Below are positions 1 to 6,413 of a DNA stretch of 6,455 bases, one piece after another. Position 1 is the stretch's first letter; each line of letters opens with the position of its first letter. A model generated the notes under the pieces. It was not told the origin of the DNA, did no database searches, and saw nothing but the letters and a program-made list of their open reading frames with translations. This stretch comes from an uncultured Oxalobacteraceae bacterium. GTDB taxonomy: Bacteria > Pseudomonadota > Gammaproteobacteria > Burkholderiales > Burkholderiaceae. The translations under genes were made by a program, and so were the position numbers. The stretch covers positions 1-6,455 of the forward strand of contig CAMLDH010000227.1 of NCBI GenBank assembly GCA_946478765.1, in the 5' to 3' direction.

Positions 1-47
1 GACCACCGAGATCTACACTCTTTCCCTACACGACGCTCTTCCGATCT
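1..47 (+). other. Illumina TruSeq universal adapter contamination
   Basis: Bases 1-47 match, without a mismatch that I can see, the 3' 47 bases of the 58-base TruSeq universal/P5 adapter, including its flow-cell part (GACCACCGAGATCTACAC) and its end CGACGCTCTTCCGATCT. Only the first 11 bases of the oligo are missing. This is library-preparation sequence left at a contig end, not bacterial DNA. Its reverse complement translates to the peptide IGRASCRERV, familiar as a contaminant at the ends of database proteins, and a minus-strand frame here ends with exactly that. Any gene call reaching into bases 1-47 is artificial. Confidence 0.97.
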
Positions 48-66
48 TCACCCGGAAGAACCGCCG

Positions 67-174
67 ATGGGAACAGACGACACGCCCAAATTCGGCCGTT
101 TGTTGATCGTGCTGTTTCTTGCAGTGATGCTGATCGTGGCGATCACCTTTGGCTCCGAAGCGTTCTATTCGTGA
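67..174 (+). CDS. Small single-pass membrane protein, or C-terminal end of a truncated gene
   Basis: The frame encodes 35 residues from an ATG at 67: a polar start (MGTDDTPKFGR), then one strongly hydrophobic segment at about residues 12-28 rich in Leu, Ile and Val, then a short tail SEAFYS. I do not recognise a family. A possible ribosome binding site (GGAAG, 54-58) lies eight bases before the ATG. Third codon positions are mostly G or C, as in the neighbouring genes, which supports real coding. Its stop TGA overlaps the GTG start of the DUF1631 gene in the sequence GTGA, a typical translational-coupling junction. The frame is also open upstream (HPEEPP before the Met) into the adapter, so this may instead be the last part of a longer gene cut off at the contig end. 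The sequence cannot decide between the two. Confidence 0.45.
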   Translation: MGTDDTPKFGRLLIVLFLAVMLIVAITFGSEAFYS

Positions 175-1373
175 CGGCCCTGCGTCATCTCCGCCAGGAG
201 CGCGCCCCGTCCGGAACAATGGCAGCGGCGGATGAAAATTCGATCGAATTGCTCGCGATGGTGTTCGATATCGTGTTTGCCGAACCGGCCATTGCGCCCG
301 GCATGAAGGATTTGCTGGGAAAGCTTCAGTTGCCGCTAATGAAGCTCGTGCTGCGCGACAGGGATTTTTTCTTTAACAAAGACAATCCGGCGTGTCGCCT
401 GCTCGATCTGCTGACACAATCGAGCACGACTTGGGAGCCGGAAAACGGATGCGATGATCCGTTCTTCAACATGGTGGAACAGATCGTCGAGCGAATAGCG
501 CAAGAAATCGAGCCGCATAGCGGGCTGTTCTCCGATGCGATGGTCGACCTTGAAAATTTTTTCGCGGCCGAAGAGACGCTGGCCGAGAATACATTGGCTG
601 ACGCGATCGCTGACGTTGTGCGGCAGGAAAAATTGCGGCATGCGCGCGAGCGGGCGGAAAGCGACGTCGCGGCACGGATCGAAACCGGAGAAGTGGCGGG
701 TTTCGTGGAGGTGTTCCTGGAGCGGCAATGGGTCAAAATCCTGACCCTGGCGCATAACGTGGCCGACACCAAACCGGACACGCTGGTGAGAGTGCAGAAG
801 GCGATGGATGAGCTGATCTGGAGCGTCAAACCGAAAACCAGTCCGGAAGAACGCAAGGAGCTTGTGGGCCGATTGCCGGCCATGCTATCGCTGATCAATG
901 CGTGGCTGAATGTGCTGAACTGGGAAGAGCCGGAGCGGCGCCGGTTCCTGGCGAAATTGGCGGAGCGCCATGCGGCGATCGTGCGCGCGCCGATCGAATT
1001 TTCGACGCGGCTGCAAGTCGAGCTGGCGGTCAATGTGGCGCAAAAGGCGAGCGAGCGCTTGTTAAGCCGGCGCGCCAAAGCGGTCAAGGATCAGCCGGAT
1101 AACCAATTCACCTGCTTGGTCGATGGGCTCCAGTGTGGCGAATGGGTGGAATTCGTACGCAAAGACGGTAGCCGCGTCAAATCCAAGTTGACCTGGATCA
1201 GTCCCAGGCGCAGCAGATTTATTTTGATGAACAGGCAAGGCCAGTGTCCGCTCCTGTTGACCGCCGATGAATTGACGCAACATTTCCGCAATCAAACTGC
1301 GGTGATTGCGCCGATGACTTCAGTAATTGATCGCGCACTTGAGATGGCACTGGGTAATCGCGCTGCTCAATGA
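171..1373 (+). CDS. DUF1631 family protein, C-terminal half only
   Basis: This 400-residue product matches the central and C-terminal parts of the DUF1631 family, whose function is unknown. Members are sometimes mis-labelled thymidine phosphorylase. The recognisable stretch begins at residue 24 (SIELLAMVFDIVF), runs through LLGKLQLPLMKLVL and the NPACRLLDLL segment (residues 72-81), continues as a long charged helical region, and ends with a probably beta-rich module at about 313-362 containing GEWVEFV and KLTWISPRRSRFI. From memory, full-length members have roughly 700-800 residues, so the N-terminal half is absent. The GTG at 171 is chosen because it overlaps the preceding stop as GTGA; an ATG at 219 (384 residues) is an alternative. 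No stop separates this frame from the adapter, but the frame upstream of 171 does not look like DUF1631. The gene may be naturally short, a decayed paralogue, or a product of chimeric assembly near the contig end. Family assignment is fairly sure; completeness is not. Confidence 0.82.
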   Translation: MTALRHLRQERAPSGTMAAADENSIELLAMVFDIVFAEPAIAPGMKDLLGKLQLPLMKLVLRDRDFFFNKDNPACRLLDLLTQSSTTWEPENGCDDPFFNMVEQIVERIAQEIEPHSGLFSDAMVDLENFFAAEETLAENTLADAIADVVRQEKLRHARERAESDVAARIETGEVAGFVEVFLERQWVKILTLAHNVADTKPDTLVRVQKAMDELIWSVKPKTSPEERKELVGRLPAMLSLINAWLNVLNWEEPERRRFLAKLAERHAAIVRAPIEFSTRLQVELAVNVAQKASERLLSRRAKAVKDQPDNQFTCLVDGLQCGEWVEFVRKDGSRVKSKLTWISPRRSRFILMNRQGQCPLLLTADELTQHFRNQTAVIAPMTSVIDRALEMALGNRAAQ

Positions 1374-1387
1374 TGCATTCCTGGGCG

Positions 1388-1402
1388 CTTGAATAAATCA
1401 AG
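1388..1402. repeat. Short inverted repeat between convergent genes
   Basis: CTTGA (1388-1392) and TCAAG (1398-1402) form a five-base-pair stem around a five-base loop in the 31-base gap between the convergent DUF1631 and DUF4136 genes. Its position would suit a bidirectional terminator. However, the stem is short and AT-rich and neither strand has a following T-run, so termination is only a weak guess. No other terminator is visible in the gap. Confidence 0.25.
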
Positions 1403-1404
1403 GC

Positions 1405-2037
1405 TCAATCTTTCATTTTCAATTCGATACGGCGGGTCTCGCCATTCTTGACCGGAAAGCCATCAAAAGCGCTGCGCACCATATAGGGCATGACAGCCGC
1501 GAGTGAACCGTTGCTGCCTTCACTGTCGACGGTCACGTCATAAAGTTTTTTCGAATCCGCTGTGCGGGAAAGAATTATCCGCAGTTGGCGCTTGTACAGC
1601 GTATAGTTTTCATTGCGGTACTGCGTCATCGGCGCGCCATACCAGTACGGATCGTAGAAAGGATCCGGATAGCCATACCACCCTGGACGATAAAAGGGAT
1701 GCGGGCCGTACCAAAATGGATCGACGATCACGGGCTGCACTACGCGGATATCGCGCGCCTTGATGCTATAACTCATCGTCACCTTCAGCGCCGGTGATTG
1801 CGCGGTCGTTGCTTCCACAAAGCCAAGATGCAGCAACTCGGCACGCACCAGGTTCTCATACGCGCGATATTCCAGATTGTTGTCCTGGTCCTGGCTGCGT
1901 TCGAACACGAATGGCTGGCCTTGCACATCGGTCGGCCAATCCTGAAACACCGTCACATTGCTGCGTATGGTCGGGCTCGCGCATCCGGCGAGCAGCGTGC
2001 TCAACGCGATGAGCGAAACCAGCATCCAGCGTTTCAT
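1405..2037 (-). CDS. DUF4136 domain lipoprotein
   Basis: A 210-residue lipoprotein. Residues 1-18 form a signal peptide ending in the lipobox LLAGC with Cys19 as the lipidated residue. Position +2 is Ala rather than Asp, so sorting to the outer membrane is expected. The rest fits the DUF4136 family of Gram-negative envelope lipoproteins, whose role is unknown: an early FQDWPTDVQGQPFVFER stretch, a helical segment AYENLVRAELLHLGF (60-73), then beta strands with LKVTMSYSI (84-92) and a C-terminal LYDVTVDSEG region. Residues 106-136 are unusual, with 13 Phe/Trp/Tyr and 8 Pro among 31 residues. The ATG at 2037 is preceded by GGGAG (plus coordinates 2044-2048) at six bases. A promoter with possible operator half-sites lies just upstream. 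The gene is convergent with DUF1631 and follows the small lipoprotein gene on the same strand after 87 bases. Confidence 0.9.
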   Translation of the reverse strand: MKRWMLVSLIALSTLLAGCASPTIRSNVTVFQDWPTDVQGQPFVFERSQDQDNNLEYRAYENLVRAELLHLGFVEATTAQSPALKVTMSYSIKARDIRVVQPVIVDPFWYGPHPFYRPGWYGYPDPFYDPYWYGAPMTQYRNENYTLYKRQLRIILSRTADSKKLYDVTVDSEGSNGSLAAVMPYMVRSAFDGFPVKNGETRRIELKMKD

Positions 2038-2063
2038 GACATTCTCCCAATGAAAGTAGCTCC

Positions 2064-2092
2064 ATCATAGGCGCAGCAAGGGATTTTTCCGT
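2064..2092 (-). promoter_or_regulatory. Candidate activator-dependent promoter of the DUF4136 gene
   Basis: On the minus strand a TATGAT -10 box (plus coordinates 2064-2069) matches the sigma70 consensus at five of six positions. The hexamer 17 bases upstream (2087-2092, ACGGAA) is a poor -35. Transcription would begin near 2057, giving a leader of about 20 bases containing the GGGAG ribosome binding site. A good -10 with a poor -35 next to a cluster of repeated half-sites suggests dependence on an activator. This is inferred from sequence only. Confidence 0.5.
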
Positions 2093-2113
2093 TACATTTT
2101 GTAACCGTTACGG
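2089..2113. promoter_or_regulatory. GTTAC/GTAAC half-site array, possible OmpR-type operator
   Basis: Three copies of one pentamer lie in 25 bases: GTTAC at 2091-2095, GTAAC at 2101-2105 and GTTAC at 2107-2111. The first two form the perfect inverted repeat GTTACA-TTT-TGTAAC (2091-2105), the last two form GTAAC-C-GTTAC (2101-2111), and CCGTTAC recurs directly with a 16-base step (2089 and 2105). The core TTACATTTTGTAAC resembles, from memory, OmpR boxes of enterobacterial porin genes. The array abuts the weak -35 of the DUF4136 promoter, centred about 43 bases upstream of the expected start, a usual place for an activator that contacts RNA polymerase. The regulator's identity is inference. 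Confidence 0.5.
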
Positions 2114-2124
2114 CGCGCATAAGT

Positions 2125-2466
2125 TTATTTCGGATTTTCAAAAAAGATATAGTTCGAGCCGTAATCGCTGATTTCAAAATACACTTTTTTCTCGCCGGGG
2201 TCGGCCACCATGTTGAAGTTCTCGTCAAGGACGCCATAACCGTAGCGATAGGACCGCGGCTGGCGGTCGTCCGTCCCGAGCGCGGTGGAAATCTTGTCGA
2301 TATTGATAAAGCGGCGCACCAGTTTGTCGCCTGCATAAAATTCCAGCACGCCATTGGTGCCGGTCCAGTTCTGTACCGTGCGGCTGATCTTGTTTTGCTG
2401 TTCCTGTGTGCACGATGCCAATGCCAATACAGCGGCAATCAGCAAGAAGGCAGGAGTGAGTTTCAT
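2125..2466 (-). CDS. Small lipoprotein of unknown function
   Basis: The product has 113 residues. Residues 1-18 are a signal peptide with a hydrophobic core (AFLLIAAVLALA) and the lipobox LASC, making Cys19 the lipid-bearing residue. Thr at +2 suggests outer-membrane sorting. The mature part starts with a polar Gln/Asn-rich segment (about 20-34). It then reads like a small beta-rich domain, with short alternating strands such as GVLEFYAGDKLVRRFINI (39-56), SYRYGYGVLDENFN (72-85) and KKVYFEISDYGSNYIFFE (93-110). I do not recognise a named domain, though it resembles hypothetical proteins of Oxalobacteraceae. The ATG at 2466 has a GGAG site (plus 2473-2476) six bases upstream, supporting this start. 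It is divergent from pepN and lies 87 bases upstream of the DUF4136 lipoprotein gene on the same strand. The two could be partly co-transcribed, although an internal promoter is likely. Confidence 0.8.
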   Translation of the reverse strand: MKLTPAFLLIAAVLALASCTQEQQNKISRTVQNWTGTNGVLEFYAGDKLVRRFINIDKISTALGTDDRQPRSYRYGYGVLDENFNMVADPGEKKVYFEISDYGSNYIFFENPK

Positions 2467-2534
2467 CTAAGGCTCCGTTGATTGGTAAAATGGTATTTTG
2501 CTTCATTTTCCTAGGCATTCTAAATTTCCCTCCT
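2467..2534. promoter_or_regulatory. Divergent promoter region between the small lipoprotein gene and pepN
   Basis: These 68 AT-rich bases must carry the control of both divergent genes unless their promoters lie inside the coding regions. Candidate -10 boxes are TAAAAT on the + strand (2486-2491) and TAGAAT on the minus strand (plus 2517-2522). Neither has a convincing -35 at 16-18 bases. The + strand box overlaps a perfect inverted repeat, AAAAT-GGT-ATTTT (2487-2499). AAAATG at 2487-2492 is also complementary to CATTTT at 2504-2509. These repeats might be regulatory but are low-complexity, so chance is possible. Confidence 0.3.
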
Positions 2535-5195
2535 ATGCGCACCGATACTCCGCAAACGATCTACCGCAAAAACTATACTCCGCCCAGCTTTTTTGTCGAA
2601 ACGGTCGAAATGGGTTTCGATCTTGATCCGGTAGCGACGCACGTTGCTACCCGTTTGACGCTCAAGCACAATCCCGCCGGCCAGGACAATACGCTGGTGC
2701 TGTTCGGCGAAGAGCTGCAACTGGTGCAACTGCGAATGAATGGCAAGGCGCTAACCAAGCGGGCTTATAAGCTGGAAAAAGGCTGCTTGCAGATTCCGAA
2801 TGCGCCGGCCCAGATCACACTCGAAATCGAGACCATTACCCATCCCGGCAAGAATACGTCTCTGATGGGATTGTATGTGTCAAATGGCAACTTCTTCACG
2901 CAATGCGAGGCAGAGGGATTTCGCAAGATCACATACTTCCCGGATCGCCCGGATGTGATGGCGAAATATACAGTCATGTTGCGTGCCGACAAAAAGCAAT
3001 ATCCGGTACTGCTATCCAATGGCAATTTGATTGAACAAGGTGACTTGGGCGACGGTCGTCATTACGCGGTGTGGGAAGATCCCTTCAAAAAGCCTTCGTA
3101 TCTGTTTGCACTGGTTGCCGGTCAACTGGTTTGCCAGGAAGAGAAATTCAAACTGAAGTCTGGACGGGAAGTGCTACTGCAGGTGTGGGTTGAGGACGGC
3201 AATCTTGACAAGACGCAGCATGCGATGGAATCGCTGAAAAACAGCATCCGCTGGGATGAAGAGCGCTTTGGCCTGGAACTCGATCTGGATCGTTTCATGA
3301 TCGTGGCGGTGGGCGACTTCAATATGGGCGCGATGGAAAACAAGGGCCTCAATATTTTCAATACGAAATTCGTGCTGGCCAATTCGCGCATTGCGACCGA
3401 CACTGATTACGCGAATATCGAATCGGTGGTCGGCCATGAGTATTTCCACAACTGGACCGGCAATCGCGTGACCTGCCGCGACTGGTTCCAGCTGTCGTTG
3501 AAGGAGGGCTTGACCGTATTCCGCGACCAGGAATTTTCGGCCGACATGATCGGCACCGCCAGTGGTCGCGCAGTCAAACGCATTGAAGACGTGCGTGTGC
3601 TGCGTCAGGCGCAGTTTCCGGAAGACGCGGGTCCGATGGCGCATCCGGTGCGCCCCGATTCCTACGTGGAAATCAATAATTTCTACACTGTCACCGTCTA
3701 TGAAAAAGGCTCCGAAGTCGTCCGCATGTACCAGACCTTGTTCGGCCGCGACGGCTTCCGCAAAGGGATGGACCTGTACTTCCAGCGGCACGACGGACAA
3801 GCGGTCGAATGCGACGATTTCCGCGCCGCGATGGTTGATGCAAACGGGCGTGACCTGACGCAATTCGAACGCTGGTATAGCCAGTCCGGTACGCCGCGCG
3901 TGGTCGCGACCTCGCACTACGATGCGGTGCAAAAGACGTTTGACCTTCATCTGTCGCAATCCTGTCCCGCAACCGCAGGACAGCCCAAAAAACTGCCTTT
4001 CCATATTCCAGTCGCCGTAGGCTTGCTGGATCGTGCCGGGCACGATATGTCGCTGTTATTGGACGGTATTGCCGCAGACGGTGAGGCGCCGACCACGCTT
4101 GTTCTCGAGTTGACCGAGCCGCAGCAGACTTTCCGCTTCCTGAATGTCGCGGAACCACCGGTGCCGTCGATACTGCGCGATTTTTCAGCGCCGGTTGTGC
4201 TTGAGTTCGATTACACCGACGCGGAATTGGCGTTCCTGATGGCGCACGACAGCGACTCGTTCAATCGATGGGAAGCGGGGCAACGCCTTGCGATGCGCCG
4301 ACTCCTGGAATTGACCGATAAGGCAAAATCGGGTGAGCGTATGGAGAGTGTAGACGCGACATTGACTGATGCTTTCCGCGCGACCCTGAACGATGGCGCA
4401 CTCGATCCGGCGTTCCGCGAAGTGGCGCTGACGCTGCCGTCGGAAACCATGATTGCGGAACAAATGGACGTCATCGATCCACAAGCAATCCATGGCGCAC
4501 GTCAGTTTTTACGCAAGTCGCTGGCACAACCGCTGCACAATGACTGGATCGTCGCTTATGAAGCCAGTCAGACGCCGGGCGTCTATAGTCCAGATGCATT
4601 AGCGGCCGGCAAGCGCGCGCTCAAGAACGTCGCGTTGGCTTATTTGGCTGAACTGGACAATGCAGATTCGCATGCGCTGATACAGAAGCAATACGATCAG
4701 GCGAATAATATGACCGATCGACTGGCTGCACTGTCCGCGTTGGCCAATGGCAGCGCCCCCGGCAAGGCTGCCGCGCTGGCGAAGTTCTACCAGGATTTCG
4801 AGCATGATGCGTTGGTGATCGACAAATGGTTCATGTTGCAGGCGATGGCACACACGGCCGATGTGGGGGCCGTGCGCGCGTTGATGACGCACTCGGCCTT
4901 TACGCTCAAAAATCCGAATCGTGCACGCAGCCTGCTATTCAGTTTCTGCAACGGCAACCCGTCCCGTTTCCACGCAGCCGATGGCAGTGGTTATGTATTC
5001 TGGGCGGAGCAGGTGATTGCGCTTAATGCCATCAATCCGCAGGTCGCTGCCCGCCTTGCACGCACGCTTGACCGCTGGCGCAAGTATGCACCGGCGCTGC
5101 AGAAAAAAATGAAAGCGGCATTGCAGCAAGTGGCTAGTGCATCCAAGTTATCGAGGGATGTGCTTGAAGTTGTCACTAAAGCGCTGAAGGCTTGA
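2535..5195 (+). CDS. pepN: Aminopeptidase N (M1 family zinc metallopeptidase)
   Basis: PepN removes N-terminal residues from peptides in the cytoplasm, using one zinc ion, and completes protein turnover. The product from the ATG at 2535 has 886 residues, close to the roughly 870 of E. coli PepN. Visible signatures are the substrate-recognition motif GAMEN (265-269), the zinc site HEYFH (His301, Glu302, His305) with the third ligand Glu324 in LSLKEGLTVF, and the catalytic Tyr389 in TVYEKGSEV. By analogy the order is N-terminal beta domain (to about 197), thermolysin-like catalytic domain (to about 455), a beta sandwich (to about 560) and a C-terminal helical domain. Relative to my recollection of E. 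coli there is a four-residue insertion (about 336-345) between Glu324 and Tyr389. The start at MRTDTPQTIYRK is preferred because the family begins there; the open frame extends upstream to ATG 2490 and TTG 2478. None of these starts has a clear Shine-Dalgarno sequence. fbp follows 82 bases downstream in the same direction. Confidence 0.97.
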   Translation: MRTDTPQTIYRKNYTPPSFFVETVEMGFDLDPVATHVATRLTLKHNPAGQDNTLVLFGEELQLVQLRMNGKALTKRAYKLEKGCLQIPNAPAQITLEIETITHPGKNTSLMGLYVSNGNFFTQCEAEGFRKITYFPDRPDVMAKYTVMLRADKKQYPVLLSNGNLIEQGDLGDGRHYAVWEDPFKKPSYLFALVAGQLVCQEEKFKLKSGREVLLQVWVEDGNLDKTQHAMESLKNSIRWDEERFGLELDLDRFMIVAVGDFNMGAMENKGLNIFNTKFVLANSRIATDTDYANIESVVGHEYFHNWTGNRVTCRDWFQLSLKEGLTVFRDQEFSADMIGTASGRAVKRIEDVRVLRQAQFPEDAGPMAHPVRPDSYVEINNFYTVTVYEKGSEVVRMYQTLFGRDGFRKGMDLYFQRHDGQAVECDDFRAAMVDANGRDLTQFERWYSQSGTPRVVATSHYDAVQKTFDLHLSQSCPATAGQPKKLPFHIPVAVGLLDRAGHDMSLLLDGIAADGEAPTTLVLELTEPQQTFRFLNVAEPPVPSILRDFSAPVVLEFDYTDAELAFLMAHDSDSFNRWEAGQRLAMRRLLELTDKAKSGERMESVDATLTDAFRATLNDGALDPAFREVALTLPSETMIAEQMDVIDPQAIHGARQFLRKSLAQPLHNDWIVAYEASQTPGVYSPDALAAGKRALKNVALAYLAELDNADSHALIQKQYDQANNMTDRLAALSALANGSAPGKAAALAKFYQDFEHDALVIDKWFMLQAMAHTADVGAVRALMTHSAFTLKNPNRARSLLFSFCNGNPSRFHAADGSGYVFWAEQVIALNAINPQVAARLARTLDRWRKYAPALQKKMKAALQQVASASKLSRDVLEVVTKALKA

Positions 5196-5234
5196 GCTTT
5201 CATTCGATACGAACAAAAATTTTAATGTCCGGGT

Positions 5235-5273
5235 TTGACAAATTCGCACGACCAACCGGTTTGAATCAAGGAG
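5235..5273 (+). promoter_or_regulatory. Possible fbp promoter element and strong ribosome binding site
   Basis: The 82-base gap between pepN and fbp contains a perfect -35 hexamer TTGACA (5235-5240), but no good -10 lies at the usual distance: the sequence at 17 bases is GGTTTG, and TTGAAT appears only at 20 bases. An AT-rich TTTAAT (5221-5226) is a possible -10 without a -35. A strong ribosome binding site, AAGGAG (5268-5273), sits four bases before the fbp ATG and fixes that start. No terminator is seen after pepN, so read-through from pepN into fbp remains possible. Confidence 0.3.
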
Positions 5274-5277
5274 CAAT

Positions 5278-6279
5278 ATGAAGCGCGTCAGCCTCACGCA
5301 ATATCTGGTGGAAGAACAACGCCTGCACAACAGTATTCCGGCCGAGCTTCGGCTGTTGATCGAAGTAGTCGCCCGTGCCTGCAAAACGATCAGCCACGCC
5401 GTAGGCAAAGGTGCGCTGGGGGAGGTCCTGGGTAGCGCCGACAGCGAGAACGTTCAGGGTGAAGTACAGAAAAAGCTGGATATCCTGTCCAATGAAATAT
5501 TGCTGGAGGCTAACGAGTGGGGTGGCCACTTGGCCGCGATGGCATCCGAAGAAATGGAAAGTATTCACCCGATTCCGAATCGATATCCGAAGGGTGAGTA
5601 CATGCTGCTGTTCGATCCGCTCGACGGTTCCAGCAATATCGACGTGAATGTGTCGATCGGCACCATTTTCTCGGTGTTGAGGGCGCCAGAGGGCATGGGC
5701 GTGCCGACCGAAAAGGATTTTTTGCAACCCGGCAGCAAGCAAGTCGCCGCCGGTTATGCCGTCTATGGTCCGCAAACCGTGCTGGTCCTGACTACTGGCA
5801 ACGGCGTGAACTGTTTTACGCTAGATCGCGAAATGGGTTCGTGGGTGTTGACCCAGCGCGGGATGCAAATTCCAACTGAAACCAAAGAGTTTGCCATCAA
5901 TTCGTCCAATAGCCGTCACTGGTATCCACCGGTCAAGCGTTATATCGACGAAATGCTGGCCGGTGTGACAGGGCCGCGCGGCAAGGACTTCAACATGCGC
6001 TGGATTGCATCGATGGTGGCGGACGTGCACCGCATTCTCAATCGCGGCGGCGTCTTCATGTATCCCGCCGATGCGCGGGAGCCCGACAAGCCCGGCAAGT
6101 TGCGACTGATGTATGAAGCCAATCCGATGGCATTTATTGTCGAGCAAGCAGGCGGCGCGGCGACCAATGGCGCACAACGCATCATGCAGATTCAGCCGGA
6201 AAAACTGCATCAGCGTGTTCCCGTATTTCTGGGCTCGAAAGATGAAGTGGAGCGTGTCACCAATTACCACAACATATAA
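5278..6279 (+). CDS. fbp: Fructose-1,6-bisphosphatase class I
   Basis: Fbp hydrolyses fructose 1,6-bisphosphate to fructose 6-phosphate and phosphate, the irreversible step of gluconeogenesis, in the cytoplasm. The 333-residue product has the usual class I length. Key features are the metal-binding pair Glu91-Glu92 in MASEEME, the hallmark [11 protein letters not shown] (112-122) with Asp113 and Asp116, and the NSSNSRHW stretch (208-215). The [13 protein letters not shown] substrate-site segment (240-252) and the signature [17 protein letters not shown], in which Glu280 is a metal ligand, complete the set. All expected catalytic residues appear intact. The start at 5278 is supported by AAGGAG four bases upstream and by the typical N-terminal [15 protein letters not shown]. 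The gene follows pepN in the same orientation. No AMP-site claim is made. Identification is secure. Confidence 0.98.
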   Translation: MKRVSLTQYLVEEQRLHNSIPAELRLLIEVVARACKTISHAVGKGALGEVLGSADSENVQGEVQKKLDILSNEILLEANEWGGHLAAMASEEMESIHPIPNRYPKGEYMLLFDPLDGSSNIDVNVSIGTIFSVLRAPEGMGVPTEKDFLQPGSKQVAAGYAVYGPQTVLVLTTGNGVNCFTLDREMGSWVLTQRGMQIPTETKEFAINSSNSRHWYPPVKRYIDEMLAGVTGPRGKDFNMRWIASMVADVHRILNRGGVFMYPADAREPDKPGKLRLMYEANPMAFIVEQAGGAATNGAQRIMQIQPEKLHQRVPVFLGSKDEVERVTNYHNI

Positions 6280-6335
6280 GCCGTATAAGGGCCTTGCACT
6301 ATTGGTTTCTCCTTCCGGTGTGGAGTGTCCTTGTT

Positions 6336-6349
6336 GGATCGGACGATCC
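6336..6349. repeat. Inverted repeat downstream of fbp
   Basis: GGATCG (6336-6341) and CGATCC (6344-6349) form a perfect palindrome around two bases; as RNA it could make a five-pair stem with a GGAC loop. Flanking TCCTTC (6310-6315) and GAAGGA (6354-6359) are also complementary and could enclose it in a larger hairpin. No T-run follows, so it is not a standard intrinsic terminator. It may be an operator, a 3' UTR structure of fbp, or chance. Confidence 0.35.
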
Positions 6350-6383
6350 GTAAGAAGGAATGCAAGCATTTGTAGAAAAGCGC

Positions 6384-6413
6384 TTGCCAAGGTTTGGGGA
6401 CGTTTGATATAGT
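6384..6413 (+). promoter_or_regulatory. Candidate sigma70 promoter reading out of the window
   Basis: TTGCCA (6384-6389, five of six to TTGACA) and TATAGT (6408-6413, five of six to TATAAT) are separated by 18 bases, the best promoter-like pair on the + strand in the intergenic sequence. It lies 105 bases after the fbp stop and would start transcription near 6420, toward a gene beyond the window. The -35 overlaps an eight-base palindrome AAGCGCTT (6378-6385) and the right arm of GCAAGC/GCTTGC (6362-6367 with 6382-6387). The -10 is enclosed by GGGGAC (6396-6401) and GTCCCC (6417-6422). Such repeats could be binding sites. The downstream gene is not visible. Confidence 0.5.

Noticed and set aside
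13..219. Minus-strand open frame of 68 codons at the left end
   Set aside because: It runs into the adapter: its last residues IGRASCRERV are the translated adapter, and the rest is antisense to the membrane frame.
326..1087. Long minus-strand frame (253 codons) inside the DUF1631 gene
   Set aside because: Its Ser/Arg-rich composition is typical of an antisense reading of a GC-rich gene. The + strand frame has recognisable family motifs.
2091..2105. GTTACA-TTT-TGTAAC as an intrinsic terminator of the small lipoprotein gene
   Set aside because: The stem is short and AT-rich, the loop has only three bases and no T-run follows on the minus strand. A regulatory site fits better.
3174..4043. Long minus-strand frame (289 codons) inside pepN
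   Set aside because: It is antisense to the catalytic domain of pepN, including HEYFH and its third ligand. It shows no family signature and is explained by codon bias.
6113..6412. + strand frame of 99 codons overlapping the 3' end of fbp
   Set aside because: It begins inside fbp in another frame, has no ribosome binding site that stands out, and its product resembles no protein I know.
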